Below, in pieces: positions 1 to 10,858 of a stretch of 48,317 nucleotides of DNA. The notes below the pieces were generated by a model, which was given only the letters and a program-made list of their open reading frames with translations, ran no database searches and was not told the DNA's origin. The first letter of the stretch is position 1; every line of letters starts with the position of its first letter. The DNA comes from Thiotrichales bacterium. Lineage in GTDB: Bacteria; Pseudomonadota; Gammaproteobacteria; HK1. The stretch lies in the NCBI GenBank assembly GCA_026709935.1, contig JAPOSC010000014.1:1-48317 (forward strand), given 5' to 3'. The position numbers were made by a program, and so were the translations under genes.

Positions 1-1900
<1,900 letters not shown>

Positions 1901-1910
1901 CGGGTTCGGG

Positions 1911-2393
1911 CTACTGCGTCGCAACCGCCTCCCGGGCGAGAAAATCCTCGATTGCCGCCGCGTCCACCGGCCCGACGTGGCTCGCGACGTACTCGCCGTG
2001 TGGATCGACGAAGAACGTCGACGGAAGTCCCTTGAGCGGCTCGAAGGGGAGGATCGGGGCGTCGCCCGCACGCACCACGAGGTAGTTGATGCCCATCTCG
2101 TCGATGAACTTCACAAGGTCGGGGGTCTCGATCTCCTCGAAGTTCACCCCGATGACCACCGCGTCATCGTCCTTGTGCCGCTCATGGAAGCGCACCAGCT
2201 CGGGGATCTCGATCATGCACGGCCCGCACCAGGTGGCCCAGAAGTTGATGACGACCCACTTGCCCCGATAGTCCGACAGGCGATGCTCCTTGCCGGCCGC
2301 ATCCGGGAGCGAGAAGTCGACAAGATGAGAGTCGGCCCGAACCCCGCACGCCGCGGCCGCGAGGAACACCAGCATCGCCACTGTACGCTTCAT
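1911..2393 (-). CDS. TlpA/ResA-like periplasmic thioredoxin
   Basis: The product has 160 residues. It has an N-terminal export segment (residues 1-20, LAAAAC; the Cys gives a poor lipobox because Ala sits at -3, so signal peptidase I or a lipoprotein are both possible), then a thioredoxin fold with WCGPC at residues 55-59 and a cis-Pro region GLPSTFFVD. TlpA/ResA proteins reduce disulfides of apocytochromes or other exported proteins using electrons from DsbD or CcdA. The start at 2393 is chosen over an upstream ATG at 2450 because GGAGGGG stands 8 nt before it and the signal peptide begins there. The gene starts 4 nt after the dsbD stop, with its ribosome site inside dsbD, so the two are probably coupled. 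Confidence 0.9.
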   Translation of the reverse strand: MKRTVAMLVFLAAAACGVRADSHLVDFSLPDAAGKEHRLSDYRGKWVVINFWATWCGPCMIEIPELVRFHERHKDDDAVVIGVNFEEIETPDLVKFIDEMGINYLVVRAGDAPILPFEPLKGLPSTFFVDPHGEYVASHVGPVDAAAIEDFLAREAVATQ

Positions 2394-2397
2394 GGTG

Positions 2398-4602
2398 TCA
2401 ACCCCTCCGTTGTGTAGCCCGCTCGACGACCCGGAGAAAATCCTCCGCATTCATGTATCCCACCACCCGCAGCTCACGCCGTTCCCGCCCGTCGGGGCCG
2501 AAGAACTGGATGGCGGGGGGGCCAAAGAGACCGAACTCGGCGAGGAGCGCCCGGTCGAGCCCGTCGTTGTCGGTGACGTCGGTCCGGAGCAGGCGCACGT
2601 CGGCGAGCGCCGCCTGCACCGTCGAATCGCTGAACGTGAAGCGCTCCATCTCCTTGCAGCTCACGCACCAGTCCGCATAGTAGTCGAACATGACAACCTG
2701 GCCCCGCGCCGCCGAGGCCCCGAGTTCGGCGTTCAGTCCGTCGATGCCCTTCACCCTCCTGAACTCCAGGTGACGCTCCGCGCCCTCGCCGGACACCAGC
2801 GCGACGCCCTTCAGCGGCCGGAACAGATCCCCTCCGCCGCCGGCCACCCCCACCATGACCAGGACGCCGTACACCAGCATGACCAGCCCCGCGCCCTTCC
2901 ACAGCCGCCGCCACCCCCCGCTCCCCGGCGTAAGCGAGTCGAGGGCGCCCATGTAGATCGCGCACACAATGAACAGCGCCGCCCACAGCAGCAGGGTGAC
3001 GGATTCGGGTGCCACCCGCTCGATGAGGTAGATCGCGACGGCGAGCAGCATCACCCCGAACACCGCCTTGACCGCGTTCATCCACGGCCCTGCCTTCGGC
3101 AGCAGCTTGCCGGCCGAGACGCCGGCCACGATGAGCGGTACCCCCATTCCCATCCCGAGCGCAAACAGCGCAACCCCGCCCAGCAACGGATCGCCCGTCT
3201 GGCCGATGTAGATGAGCACGCCGGCCAGCGGCGCGGCGACACAGGGGCCGACGATCAGCGCCGACAGCCCCCCCATCGCCGCGACCCCGGCCCAGGTCCC
3301 GCCCCGCTGACGATGGCTGACGGCGGCGAGCTCGGCCTGCCACGAGACCGGCATCTGGAGCTCGTAGAACCCGAACATCGAGAGCGCAAGCAGCACGAAC
3401 ACCAGCGCGAACGCCGACACGATCCAGGGGTCCTGGAACACGGCGGCGAGGTTCGCGCCGAACAGTCCGGCGAGCACTCCCGCCACCGTGTAGGTGAGGG
3501 CCATCGCCAGCACGTAGACAAGAGACAGCGCGAAGGCGCGGCGGGTCGAGGCGGCTCCACCGCCGAGCGCTTCTCCCCGACCCACGATAATGCTGGTGAG
3601 GATGGGCACCATGGGCAGCACGCACGGAGTGAACGTCAGCAGCAGGCCCGCTCCGAAGAGCGACAGCACCACGAGCCAGCGGTTGCCGGACAGGAGCGCG
3701 GTGGCAATCCGGTCCTGCTCCGGCATCTCGATGGACGCGATGTCCGCCGTCACGGGGCCGGAGAGCCCGGGAGTGCCCGGCAACGCGAGTTCCGGGTCCG
3801 CGAAACCCGATACGCCCGAGGCGCCACCGGCGACCCCGCGGGCCTGAAGGTTCGATGTCGTGGACGATGCGCCGGGACGGCCCGGCTCCGAGAGCCCCGA
3901 CGCATCGGCGTCGGAACCCGCGCCGCCACCGGTGTCGGCCCACGCGGCGGGCAGAAGCAGGGACACGGTCCGGGTGATCGGCGGGTAGCACAGCCCGGCG
4001 TCCGCACAGCCCTGGTAGGTGATATCAATGTCGATCGCGTCACCGGGAACGACGCCGACGAAGGGCACCCGGGCCCCCACCGAGCCGTAGTACACTTCCA
4101 TCGGCCCGAAGTACTCGTCGTCCCTGATCATCCCCTCGGGGAAGCCGGCTTCGCCGAGCGAGGCCCCCGACCCGTCCGCGATGCGGAATCGAAACTTGTC
4201 GCGATACAGGTAGTAGCCTTGCGCGATGTCCCAACGCGCCTCGATGGCGTCGGGCCCGGTCGCGGTAGCGTGAAGCACGAAGGCGACATCCGGATCGAGA
4301 AACTGGTCCTCGTTGGATCCGCCGATCGCGATGCCCTCCCCGAGCCCCAGCAGCTTCGAGAGGGCGGGCGAGGTCCTGGAGAAGGTCGCCGCCTCGGACG
4401 AGGCGCTCACGCCGGTGCCGTTGGGTCGCTCCGCCGCCGCGTCCACCGCGACTTCCACGGCCGGCTCGCCGTGCTCGTCCGCGTGAACCCCCGGGCCGGC
4501 CCAGAACATGCCCAGCGCGGACAGCACGGCGAGGCCCGGAAGCCAAGCGAGCCGAACCGGAACGGACCGCACCGCCCGATTCCGTCCGCCGCGCGGGCTC
4601 AT
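2398..4602 (-). CDS. dsbD: Thiol:disulfide interchange protein DsbD
   Basis: 734 residues with the full three-part DsbD plan. A signal peptide ends near residue 41 (PGVHA). The alpha domain carries the Cys pair C199/C205 (GCADAGLCYPP). A membrane domain of about eight helices carries the two conserved Cys (FTPCVLPMVPIL and GPCVAAPLAGVL). A C-terminal thioredoxin domain has CVSC at residues 646-649. DsbD moves electrons from cytoplasmic thioredoxin across the membrane to periplasmic thiol proteins; the adjacent TlpA-like protein is a likely client. The start at 4602 (ATG with a G-rich SD) is chosen because the frame upstream of it is unlike a protein. A Gly/Ser/Pro-rich linker (about residues 215-280) joins the alpha and membrane domains and is longer than usual. 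Confidence 0.95.
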   Translation of the reverse strand: MSPRGGRNRAVRSVPVRLAWLPGLAVLSALGMFWAGPGVHADEHGEPAVEVAVDAAAERPNGTGVSASSEAATFSRTSPALSKLLGLGEGIAIGGSNEDQFLDPDVAFVLHATATGPDAIEARWDIAQGYYLYRDKFRFRIADGSGASLGEAGFPEGMIRDDEYFGPMEVYYGSVGARVPFVGVVPGDAIDIDITYQGCADAGLCYPPITRTVSLLLPAAWADTGGGAGSDADASGLSEPGRPGASSTTSNLQARGVAGGASGVSGFADPELALPGTPGLSGPVTADIASIEMPEQDRIATALLSGNRWLVVLSLFGAGLLLTFTPCVLPMVPILTSIIVGRGEALGGGAASTRRAFALSLVYVLAMALTYTVAGVLAGLFGANLAAVFQDPWIVSAFALVFVLLALSMFGFYELQMPVSWQAELAAVSHRQRGGTWAGVAAMGGLSALIVGPCVAAPLAGVLIYIGQTGDPLLGGVALFALGMGMGVPLIVAGVSAGKLLPKAGPWMNAVKAVFGVMLLAVAIYLIERVAPESVTLLLWAALFIVCAIYMGALDSLTPGSGGWRRLWKGAGLVMLVYGVLVMVGVAGGGGDLFRPLKGVALVSGEGAERHLEFRRVKGIDGLNAELGASAARGQVVMFDYYADWCVSCKEMERFTFSDSTVQAALADVRLLRTDVTDNDGLDRALLAEFGLFGPPAIQFFGPDGRERRELRVVGYMNAEDFLRVVERATQRRG

Positions 4603-4802
4603 CAACCCCCGCTTGCCGCGCAAGCCCGGATCAAACCCCGAACCGGATTGTTCGCTTCGAGCCGCATGCATTCGAAGCTCCCGCCGACCCTCTGGTCGGG
4701 AGCGATCATAGCTCTCGTGGTATTCCGCGTGGCTGCGAACGGTTCGCCTCCCATCGGCCCCCGTACCCGGTGCGATCGAAGCGGGCGCGGGGACCCGGAG
4801 GA

Positions 4803-5120
4803 TCACTTCGGCTTCTGGCTCGCGAAGTAGGCGGCGATGTCGTCGATATCCTCCTCCGTGAGCGTGGCCACCATCGGTGCCATGGTGGGGTCGACGCGCA
4901 CGCCGTCACGAAAGGCCCGGATCTGCTTTGCAAGGTAGGCCTCGTGCTGCCCCGCAAGCTTGGGCCAGATTGGATTGATGCTGTTGCCGTCCACCCCGTG
5001 ACACGCCGCGCACACCACGGCTTTCGTCTGCCCCGCCGCAGGATCACCGCCCGCGTGAGCCGACGCGAGCGGCGCAAGCGCGAAAGCCAGGACCAGCGAG
5101 GCACCGTAGATCCGATTCAT
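4803..5120 (-). CDS. Small periplasmic class I cytochrome c
   Basis: 105 residues. A signal peptide (residues 1-23, ending ASAHA) precedes one haem site CAACH at residues 37-41, with Met80 or Met83 (DPTMAPM) as the likely sixth ligand. The size and the terminal helix ending AAYFASQ match the cytochrome c553/c4-half type used as soluble electron carriers. The start has AAGGGAG about 8 nt upstream. It is the first gene of the minus-strand redox run; the 200-nt space before dsbD may hold a second promoter. Which oxidase or dehydrogenase it serves cannot be told from the window. Confidence 0.92.
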   Translation of the reverse strand: MNRIYGASLVLAFALAPLASAHAGGDPAAGQTKAVVCAACHGVDGNSINPIWPKLAGQHEAYLAKQIRAFRDGVRVDPTMAPMVATLTEEDIDDIAAYFASQKPK

Positions 5121-5480
5121 GGTCGAATGCTCCCTTCGAGAGTGGTCGAGAATAGTCGGCCGGGCCATCCCACCGCGACCGGAGGTTTCCAGTTTCCCCC
5201 GAAAACTGTAACGCATCGCCACCAGCCGCGCAGTACCTGTTATCGTTTCGCGCCTGTTCAGCTTCGGCGGCGGATTGACGAGACGGCGCGGTGACGGAGC
5301 CGCGCCGGTCGGCACCCGCGGTGCGAGACCGGGCACCCGCAACTCGCCTGGTGGGCGCGAGCACCGGCGACGACCCCACCCTTGCACGCACGCCGCCGGC
5401 CGCTGGTCCGCTAGACCCGAAAATTTCACCGATTGGCGTCTGCAACCGCGAATCGGTGAATTCGGGCGAGGAGGTTCGAG
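5121..5480. other. Divergent intergenic region with palindromic repeat
   Basis: This 360-nt gap separates the minus-strand cytochrome c gene from the plus-strand YeeE/YedE gene and must hold both promoters. I see no convincing sigma-70 boxes. Its right end carries one copy of the dispersed palindrome (5416-5466), directly before the ribosome binding site of the transporter. The reading frames that cross the gap are arginine-rich shadows and not genes. Confidence 0.6.
5416..5466 (-). repeat. Dispersed palindromic element, copy A
   Basis: The left arm CCCGAAAATTTCACCGAT (5416-5433) pairs with ATCGGTGAATTCGGG (5452-5466), with a 3-nt deletion in the right arm. Read on the minus strand the centre matches copies B and D: CACCGATTCGCGG then a short variable part then ATCGGTGA. 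The right arm ends 15 nt before the GTG of the YeeE/YedE gene and 1 nt before its GAGGAGG, so it would form a hairpin in the mRNA leader. Confidence 0.8.
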
Positions 5481-6635
5481 GTGGAAGATTTCGAACTCGC
5501 TACCGTCCACGTGGTGGCCGCCAGCGGCTTCATCCTGGCCGCGGTCTTCGGCTTCGTCGCCAACCGGACCAACTTCTGCACCATGGGCGCGGTGAGCGAC
5601 CTGCTGCACATGGGCTCGCGGGGCCGCCTCGGCGCCTGGTTCTTCGCCATGGGGGTCGCGATCCTCGGCACCCAGACGCTGCACGCCGTCGGGCTTGTCG
5701 ACCTCGAAGGCGCGATCTACCTGACCCCCAACTTCGGCTGGCTCGGCTACGCGGTCGGGGGCGTCACCTTCGGCGTCGGCATGACACTGGCGGCCGGCTG
5801 TGGCCAGCGCAACCTGGTACGCCTCGGGGGCGGCAACCTCAAGGCCCTGGTGGTGCTGTTGGTGCTCGGCATCACCGCCTACGCCACGCTGCGCGGACTG
5901 CTGGGGCTCGCCCGCATCGCGGTCTTCGAGGCCCCCAACGTCGATCTGGAACTACACGGGTTCGAAGACCAGGGGCTTGCGACCCTGCTCGCGGCGGCGC
6001 TCGGGATGGAAGACGCAGACACGTTGCGCACCGCTCTGGCAGTGCTGCTCGGCGGTGGCCTCGTCGCGTTCGCGCTCGCGCAGTCCACATTCCGGCGAAG
6101 CTTCGACGATCTGCTCGCGGGCATCGTCGTCGGTGCGGTCGTCACCGGCGGCTGGTTCGTCACCGGCTACATTGGCTACGACGACTTCGAGCCGGTGCCG
6201 ATCGAGTCCATGACCTTTGTCGCCCCGACCGGCAACACCATCAGCTACCTGATGACCTTCACCGGCTCGACAATCAATTTCGGAATCGCGGCGGTGCTCG
6301 GGATAATCGTCGGATCGTTCGTCCACGCGGCGGTTTCGGGCCGCTTCCGCATCGAGACCTTCAGCACCCGCTCCGAGATGGTGAGCCACCTCGCCGGCGG
6401 CTTCCTGATGGGATTCGGCGGCGTGCTCGCCCTCGGCTGCACCATCGGTCAGGGCGTCACCGGCGTCTCGACTCTGGCGGCCGGATCGTTCATCGCGCTG
6501 GTCTCCATCCTCTTCGGGAGCGCGATCACGATGAAGGTGGAGTACCACATGCTCGACGACATGGGCTTCGCCGCCGCGCTCGGAACCGGGCTGAAGGAGC
6601 TGGCAATGCCGTGGCGGAACCCCGGAGAGAGCTGA
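5481..6635 (+). CDS. YeeE/YedE family sulfur-compound transporter
   Basis: 384 residues, strongly hydrophobic with about nine to ten membrane segments. It carries three Cys-centred motifs of the family: TNFCTMG near the N-terminus, AAGCGQRNL near residue 110 and ALGCTIGQG near residue 320. Characterised members (TsuA) take up thiosulfate through a chain of Cys residues; related ones serve selenium or other sulfur species. The GTG start at 5481 is set by GAGGAGG 6 nt upstream. Its divergent neighbours are thiol-redox genes, which fits sulfur handling, but no TusA/SirA partner is adjacent, so the substrate is open. Confidence 0.88.
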   Translation: MEDFELATVHVVAASGFILAAVFGFVANRTNFCTMGAVSDLLHMGSRGRLGAWFFAMGVAILGTQTLHAVGLVDLEGAIYLTPNFGWLGYAVGGVTFGVGMTLAAGCGQRNLVRLGGGNLKALVVLLVLGITAYATLRGLLGLARIAVFEAPNVDLELHGFEDQGLATLLAAALGMEDADTLRTALAVLLGGGLVAFALAQSTFRRSFDDLLAGIVVGAVVTGGWFVTGYIGYDDFEPVPIESMTFVAPTGNTISYLMTFTGSTINFGIAAVLGIIVGSFVHAAVSGRFRIETFSTRSEMVSHLAGGFLMGFGGVLALGCTIGQGVTGVSTLAAGSFIALVSILFGSAITMKVEYHMLDDMGFAAALGTGLKELAMPWRNPGES

Positions 6636-6804
6636 ATGGTGGCCCACGGATGAGCTCGCCCTGTCCGGAGAGCATCACGGATACCGTCGGGGTGAGCTCA
6701 CCGGCGAGTTCGCCGGACTTCCCGAATCGCCGCGACCGTTACAGCCGCGACCGTTACAATCATTCCCCGATGACTGCTCGACCGAGCCCGATCGGCGGCC
6801 GGAC

Positions 6805-7122
6805 GTGAACACGTTCGAGCGCGCCGCCGCCCTCGCCGACATCCCCTCGGGCACGATGCGGTGCGTGACGGTTCGCGGGCACGAGGTGCTGATCGCCAAC
6901 GCGGACGGCGAGGTGCTTGCCACCGACGACACCTGCACCCACGAGGACGCCTCCCTGTCGTGCGGAGTGCTCGACAGCGCGATCGTGCGGTGCCCGCTGC
7001 ACGGCGCGACGTTCGATCTCCGCGACGGCTCGCCCCGCGACGAGCCGGCCGAGGAGCCGTTGCGGTGCCACGAGGTCAGGGTCGAGGACGGCGTCGTTTT
7101 CGTCCGGCTGCGCGGAGAGTGA
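6805..7122 (+). CDS. Rieske [2Fe-2S] ferredoxin
   Basis: 105 residues, a complete small Rieske domain. The cluster ligands are visible as C44-T-H46 and C63-P-L-H66. There is no membrane anchor or signal, so it is cytoplasmic, like ferredoxin components of ring-hydroxylating oxygenases or NirD-like proteins. The start is GTG at 6805; an upstream ATG at 6770 is out of frame. The SD is weak. It ends 15 nt before a TrpD2-like gene, so the two are probably co-transcribed. No oxygenase or reductase partner lies in the window, so its electron acceptor is unknown. A 14-bp direct repeat (ccgcgaccgttaca, 6731-6757) sits in the preceding gap. Confidence 0.88.
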   Translation: MNTFERAAALADIPSGTMRCVTVRGHEVLIANADGEVLATDDTCTHEDASLSCGVLDSAIVRCPLHGATFDLRDGSPRDEPAEEPLRCHEVRVEDGVVFVRLRGE

Positions 7123-7137
7123 CGTTGGAGGATACCC

Positions 7138-8364
7138 ATGGCGACGCATGAACCGGCGCCGGGAAGCGGGAGTGCCGCTATCGGGGCCGATCCTGGGGCC
7201 AATCCTGGGGCTGATGCTGGAACCGATCCCGGGAGCGGTATCGAGGCGGACACGCCCGGCGCGGGCGGCGACGCCCTGATGCGCTCGATCATTCAGCGCA
7301 TCGCCACCGGCCCGGAGCTCAGCAAGGACATCACCCGCGACGAGGCGCGCCGCGGCATGCGGGCGGTGCTGGACGGCGCCGTCGATCCGGTGCGGGCCGC
7401 GGTCTTCCTCATCGCGCTGCGCATGAAGCGGGAGACCGACGACGAGAACCTCGGCGTCCTCGACGCGGTGCGGGAGACGACCGGCACCGTCACCGCCCCG
7501 GTCGACGAAGTCGTGGACCTCTCCGACCCCTACAACGGCTTCAACCGCAACCTCCCCGTCTCCGCGTTCCTCCCCGCAGTGCTCGCCGCGTGCGGGGTAC
7601 CTGCGGTCTCGCACGGGGTCGAGACCATGGGGCCGAAGTTCGGCGCGACCCACCACCGCGTGCTCGCCGCGAGCGGCGCGCCGGTCGTCTCGCCACCCGC
7701 GGAGGTGTGCGCCCGCCTCGCCGATCCCGAAACCGGATGGGCGTACTGCGACCAGTCGGTGTTCAACCCGAAGCTGCATGCGCTCGCCGGGCTGCGCTCC
7801 CTCATCGTCAAGCGTCCCGCGCTCACCACCGTCGAGGTGATGGCGGGGCCGGTGCGCGGGCGCCGGCACACGCACGTGGTCACCGGCTACGTGCACAAGC
7901 CCTACGCCCGGATCTACCTCCGGCTCGCACGCGAGGCCGGCTTCGACTCCGCCCTCATCGTGCGCGGCATCGAGGGCGGCATCATCCCGTCGCTGCGCCA
8001 GAACGCGAAGGTGTGGACGTACCGCGATGGTGTGGACGAGCACGACGTCGACATCTCCCCCGCGGAACCGGGTATCGAGCAGTCGGTGCGGGCGGTGCCC
8101 CTCCCGGAGGGAATCGCGGGCTACCGGCGCAAGAGCGACGATGCCGGCGGCGAGATCGACGGCGCCGCCATCGCCCGGGCCGCCGCCCAGGCCGGTCTTG
8201 AAGCGCTGGACGGCGCCCCCGGACCGGCCCGCGACAGCCTGGTGTACGGCGCCGCGCTGGTGCTGCGGCATGTCGGCCGGGCGCCGCGGCTCGACGAGGC
8301 TGCCGCCATGGTGCGCGCCGCGCTGGACGAAGGCCGGGCCCGCGCCCGGTTCGAGCGCCGGTGA
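7138..8364 (+). CDS. TrpD2/YbiB-like anthranilate phosphoribosyltransferase homologue
   Basis: 408 residues; GGAGGA precedes the ATG. Residues about 45-400 match the glycosyltransferase family 3 fold (nucleoside phosphorylase/TrpD class). The PRPP-binding GTGGD of true TrpD is replaced by SDPYNGFNRNLP, and the segment SHGVETMGPKFGATHHRVL follows. This is the pattern of the TrpD2/YbiB group, which binds nucleic acid and is not a tryptophan enzyme. The first 45 residues are a Gly/Ala/Asp/Pro tail built from 12-bp tandem units (GADP, GANP, GADA, GTDP) and are probably disordered. It lies between a Rieske protein and an MFS transporter. The real start could be the later ATG at 7279, which would remove the repeat tail. 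Confidence 0.78.
   Translation: MATHEPAPGSGSAAIGADPGANPGADAGTDPGSGIEADTPGAGGDALMRSIIQRIATGPELSKDITRDEARRGMRAVLDGAVDPVRAAVFLIALRMKRETDDENLGVLDAVRETTGTVTAPVDEVVDLSDPYNGFNRNLPVSAFLPAVLAACGVPAVSHGVETMGPKFGATHHRVLAASGAPVVSPPAEVCARLADPETGWAYCDQSVFNPKLHALAGLRSLIVKRPALTTVEVMAGPVRGRRHTHVVTGYVHKPYARIYLRLAREAGFDSALIVRGIEGGIIPSLRQNAKVWTYRDGVDEHDVDISPAEPGIEQSVRAVPLPEGIAGYRRKSDDAGGEIDGAAIARAAAQAGLEALDGAPGPARDSLVYGAALVLRHVGRAPRLDEAAAMVRAALDEGRARARFERR
7183..7230 (+). repeat. In-frame 12-bp tandem array
   Basis: Four 12-bp units run in register from 7183: ggggccgatcct, ggggccaatcct, ggggctgatgct, ggaaccgatccc. They are in frame with the TrpD2-like gene and encode a G-A-D/N-P tetrapeptide repeat near its N-terminus. 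Confidence 0.75.
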
Positions 8365-8373
8365 CGCGCGTCC

Positions 8374-8521
8374 CCGAATCCGCGCCCGAGTCCTCGACCG
8401 AACCCACACCCGAGATCGAGTCCAGGTTCGCGCCGAGCCCACCACCCAGGCTGACCAGTCACGCCCACCACCCGGGCCATCACCCGGGCCATCACCCAAG
8501 CCCACTACCCGGGCCCAGCAC
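8374..8521 (+). repeat. Intergenic degenerate 12-bp tandem array
   Basis: The whole gap between the TrpD2-like gene and the MFS gene is built of about twelve units, nearly all 12 bp, beginning mostly with CCGAG, CCGAA, CCAGG or CCGGG. Two units at 8472-8495 are identical (ccgggccatcac). One 12-mer (cccgagatcgag, from 8409) nearly matches a unit at 10790. No coding frame is supported. Confidence 0.75.
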
Positions 8522-8540
8522 CTGACCTGAGGAGCCATAG

Positions 8541-9776
8541 ATGGGACGCCAGAATCCGAGCATCGAGACCACATACGGCTGGGTCGTCGTGCTCGCCTCG
8601 CTGGCCTTGCACAGCATCGCCCTCGGCGCGCCCACCATCCTGTTCGTCGCGCTGAAACCAATCGCGGCGGACCTGGACACGGCGCGTGCGGTTCCCTCCC
8701 TCGCGTACTCGCTGCTCATGGTCGGCGCCGGTATCGGCGGCATCGCGATGGGTCGGTGGATGGACCGGTACGGGGTGATGCAGCCGGTGCTCTTCGGCTC
8801 GGTGATGATCTGTCTCGGCGCCCTGCTCGCGGGCCACGCCGAGGACCGATGGAGCCTGTTCATCGCCACCGGCGTGTTCATCGGCCTGCTCGGCAAGGCC
8901 GCGATGATCGCGCCGCTGGTGGCCAACGTGACGCGCTGGTTCGACCGGCGGCGCGGGCTCGCGGTGGCGATCCTCACCTCCGGCCAGGGGTTGGCCGGCG
9001 CCGTGTGGCCACCGATCGTGCAGCACTTCAACGATCTCGTGGGATGGCGGGGGACGTTCCTCTACTTCGCCGGGTTCGGGGTGGCGACGATGGTGCCGGC
9101 AGCACTCCTGCTCCGGCCGCGCCCGCCGATCGCGGCCCCGGATCGACCCGCGGCCGGGACGTCCTCCGGCGACGAGCGGCGGGTGCTGGACCTGCCCCCG
9201 CACGTCGCGCAGATTATGCTGTGGATCGCGGTGATCGGCTGCTGCACGGCGATGTCGGTCCCGATCGTGCACCTCGTGAGCCACGTCACCGACCAGGGCT
9301 ACACCCTGCAACAGGGCGCGCGCGCCCTGTCCGTCCTGTTCGTCGCCGCGTTCCTCAGTCGGCTCGGTTTCGGCGTGCTCGCCGACCGCATCGGACCGGT
9401 CCGTACTCTGCTTATCGGCTCGGCCTCCATGGCGGCGATGTTGCTCGCGTTCGCATTCGCCACCAGCTACACGGGGCTGTTCATCGCCGCACTGCTGTTC
9501 GGGCTCGGATTCTCGGGCATCATGCCGTGCTACCCACTGATCATCCGGCTTCTGTTTCCCGTGAAGCAGCTCGGCGGGCGCATCGCGGCCCAGTACATGT
9601 TCGCCGCGAGCGGCATGGCGCTCGGCGGGTGGCTCGGCGGGATAACCTTCGACCTGACCGGCCGCTACCAGCCCGCGTTCCTGATCGCATTCGCGTTCAA
9701 CGCGGTGAACTTCGTGGTGATGGGCTTCTTCCACTTCCGCCAGACGCGGCTCAGGCTCGCCCCGCACCCGGCCTGA
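8541..9776 (+). CDS. MFS transporter, OxlT/monocarboxylate-type
   Basis: 411 residues with twelve predicted membrane segments in two halves. The loop 2-3 motif GRWMDRYG and its second-half counterpart GVLADRIGP are present, and the N-terminal TYGWVVVLASLA is typical of the oxalate/formate antiporter-like and monocarboxylate carriers. TGAGGAG stands about 7 nt before the ATG. It follows the TrpD2-like gene after a 12-bp repeat array. The substrate is not predictable; an organic acid is most likely. Confidence 0.88.
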   Translation: MGRQNPSIETTYGWVVVLASLALHSIALGAPTILFVALKPIAADLDTARAVPSLAYSLLMVGAGIGGIAMGRWMDRYGVMQPVLFGSVMICLGALLAGHAEDRWSLFIATGVFIGLLGKAAMIAPLVANVTRWFDRRRGLAVAILTSGQGLAGAVWPPIVQHFNDLVGWRGTFLYFAGFGVATMVPAALLLRPRPPIAAPDRPAAGTSSGDERRVLDLPPHVAQIMLWIAVIGCCTAMSVPIVHLVSHVTDQGYTLQQGARALSVLFVAAFLSRLGFGVLADRIGPVRTLLIGSASMAAMLLAFAFATSYTGLFIAALLFGLGFSGIMPCYPLIIRLLFPVKQLGGRIAAQYMFAASGMALGGWLGGITFDLTGRYQPAFLIAFAFNAVNFVVMGFFHFRQTRLRLAPHPA

Positions 9777-9954
9777 GGCGCGACGGGCGACGGATTCGGC
9801 GCCCGGTACCAGCGCTGATCCGGGGCGTGGGCGAGCTGCTGGTAGATCCCGCCGACCCGGTCCGGGAAGATCTGTTGGCGGCGATCAGTTCGGCCGGGCG
9901 CACGGTCCCCGCGTCGGCGAACGCGATGGGGGGCGCAGCACCGGGCCGCCGGGC

Positions 9955-10698
9955 TCAGTTCACGAGCCAGTCACCCGCGGCCTGAATCGGCAGCGGGTCT
10001 CCGGGAATGCTCACCCACACCGCGAGCGCCTCACGCGGCGCCGGCTGCGACACCCCGGGAAGCTCCCCCGATGCCTCGTAGACGCCGCCGTTCCGGCCGC
10101 GCATGGAGTGCCGGCTCCATCCGAGCACGACGAACTTGTGCTCCAGCGTGCGACCGTGATTCTCCCCCGCGCCCACCTCGGTCACGAGGTCGAAGCCGAG
10201 CCGCGCCACGTGCAGCTCGATCCGTTCCGGGACCTCGACCACGGGCGCGAATCGGGCGTCGAAACGGTCATCGCGCACGTCCACCGAGATCGACCCGATG
10301 TCGACCTCCGCGGGAAGCGTGAGGGTCGGATCCCGGAACCAGCCGCGCCACTCCTTGCCACCGACCACGAAGCCGGGGGTATACACGCTCCGGAGACGTC
10401 CGATGTCCCGGTACGTGCGCTGGCGGTTCGAGTGCTCCCGGGCGGCGAACCGGTCCGGCCACCCGATGTAGTCCCAGTAGTCCACATGGAAGGCGACGGG
10501 GACCACGCGGCTCCAGAGATCGGAACGGGCCTCGGTGCGGTTCAGCCACTGCTCGGCCGGCGGGCAACTGCTGCACCCCTCGGAGGTGAACAGCTCGACG
10601 AGGAGGACCCGCGAGACCGGACCCCGGATGTCGGCGTTCCTGGCCAGTCCGGAGACCGAAACCGCGAGGAGAAGACACAGGACAAGGAAACGAAGCAT
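9955..10698 (-). CDS. Secreted DUF1223 (thioredoxin-like) protein
   Basis: 247 residues. A signal peptide (residues about 1-20, LCLLLAVSVSGLA) precedes the DUF1223 domain, recognisable by ELFTSEGCSSCPPAE with a CSSC pair near residue 43, and by HVDYWDYIGWPDRFA and TPGFVVGG. The family has a thioredoxin-like fold and unknown function. The start at 10698 has GAGGAA about 8 nt upstream and begins the signal peptide, so the longer upstream frame is not used. It is transcribed alone, with its 3' end facing the MFS gene. Confidence 0.88.
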   Translation of the reverse strand: MLRFLVLCLLLAVSVSGLARNADIRGPVSRVLLVELFTSEGCSSCPPAEQWLNRTEARSDLWSRVVPVAFHVDYWDYIGWPDRFAAREHSNRQRTYRDIGRLRSVYTPGFVVGGKEWRGWFRDPTLTLPAEVDIGSISVDVRDDRFDARFAPVVEVPERIELHVARLGFDLVTEVGAGENHGRTLEHKFVVLGWSRHSMRGRNGGVYEASGELPGVSQPAPREALAVWVSIPGDPLPIQAAGDWLVN

Positions 10699-10777
10699 GG
10701 CGGGTTCCTCATGACTCCGGTGGACGGACGAATGAACCGACCCGTGGATGGTCGGTGGGTTCCCTCGCAGTGTCCAG

Positions 10778-10813
10778 CCCGAGCCCGGACCCGAGATCAA
10801 ACCCGAGCCAAGA
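10778..10813 (+). repeat. Short 12-bp tandem array
   Basis: Three 12-bp units in register: cccgagcccgga, cccgagatcaaa, cccgagccaaga. The middle unit is nearly identical to a unit at 8409 in the larger array. The array lies in the gap before the DUF1223 gene. Confidence 0.65.
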
Positions 10814-10858
10814 CTTCGGAGGACGGCGCGCTGACTCTCGTAAAGCCGGGAGCTCGGC

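Noticed and set aside
2392-4830. An 812-codon plus-strand frame over dsbD, and similar long frames over other genes
   Set aside because: Composition is biased (His, Arg, Gln) and no domain is visible, while the opposite strand has clear DsbD motifs.
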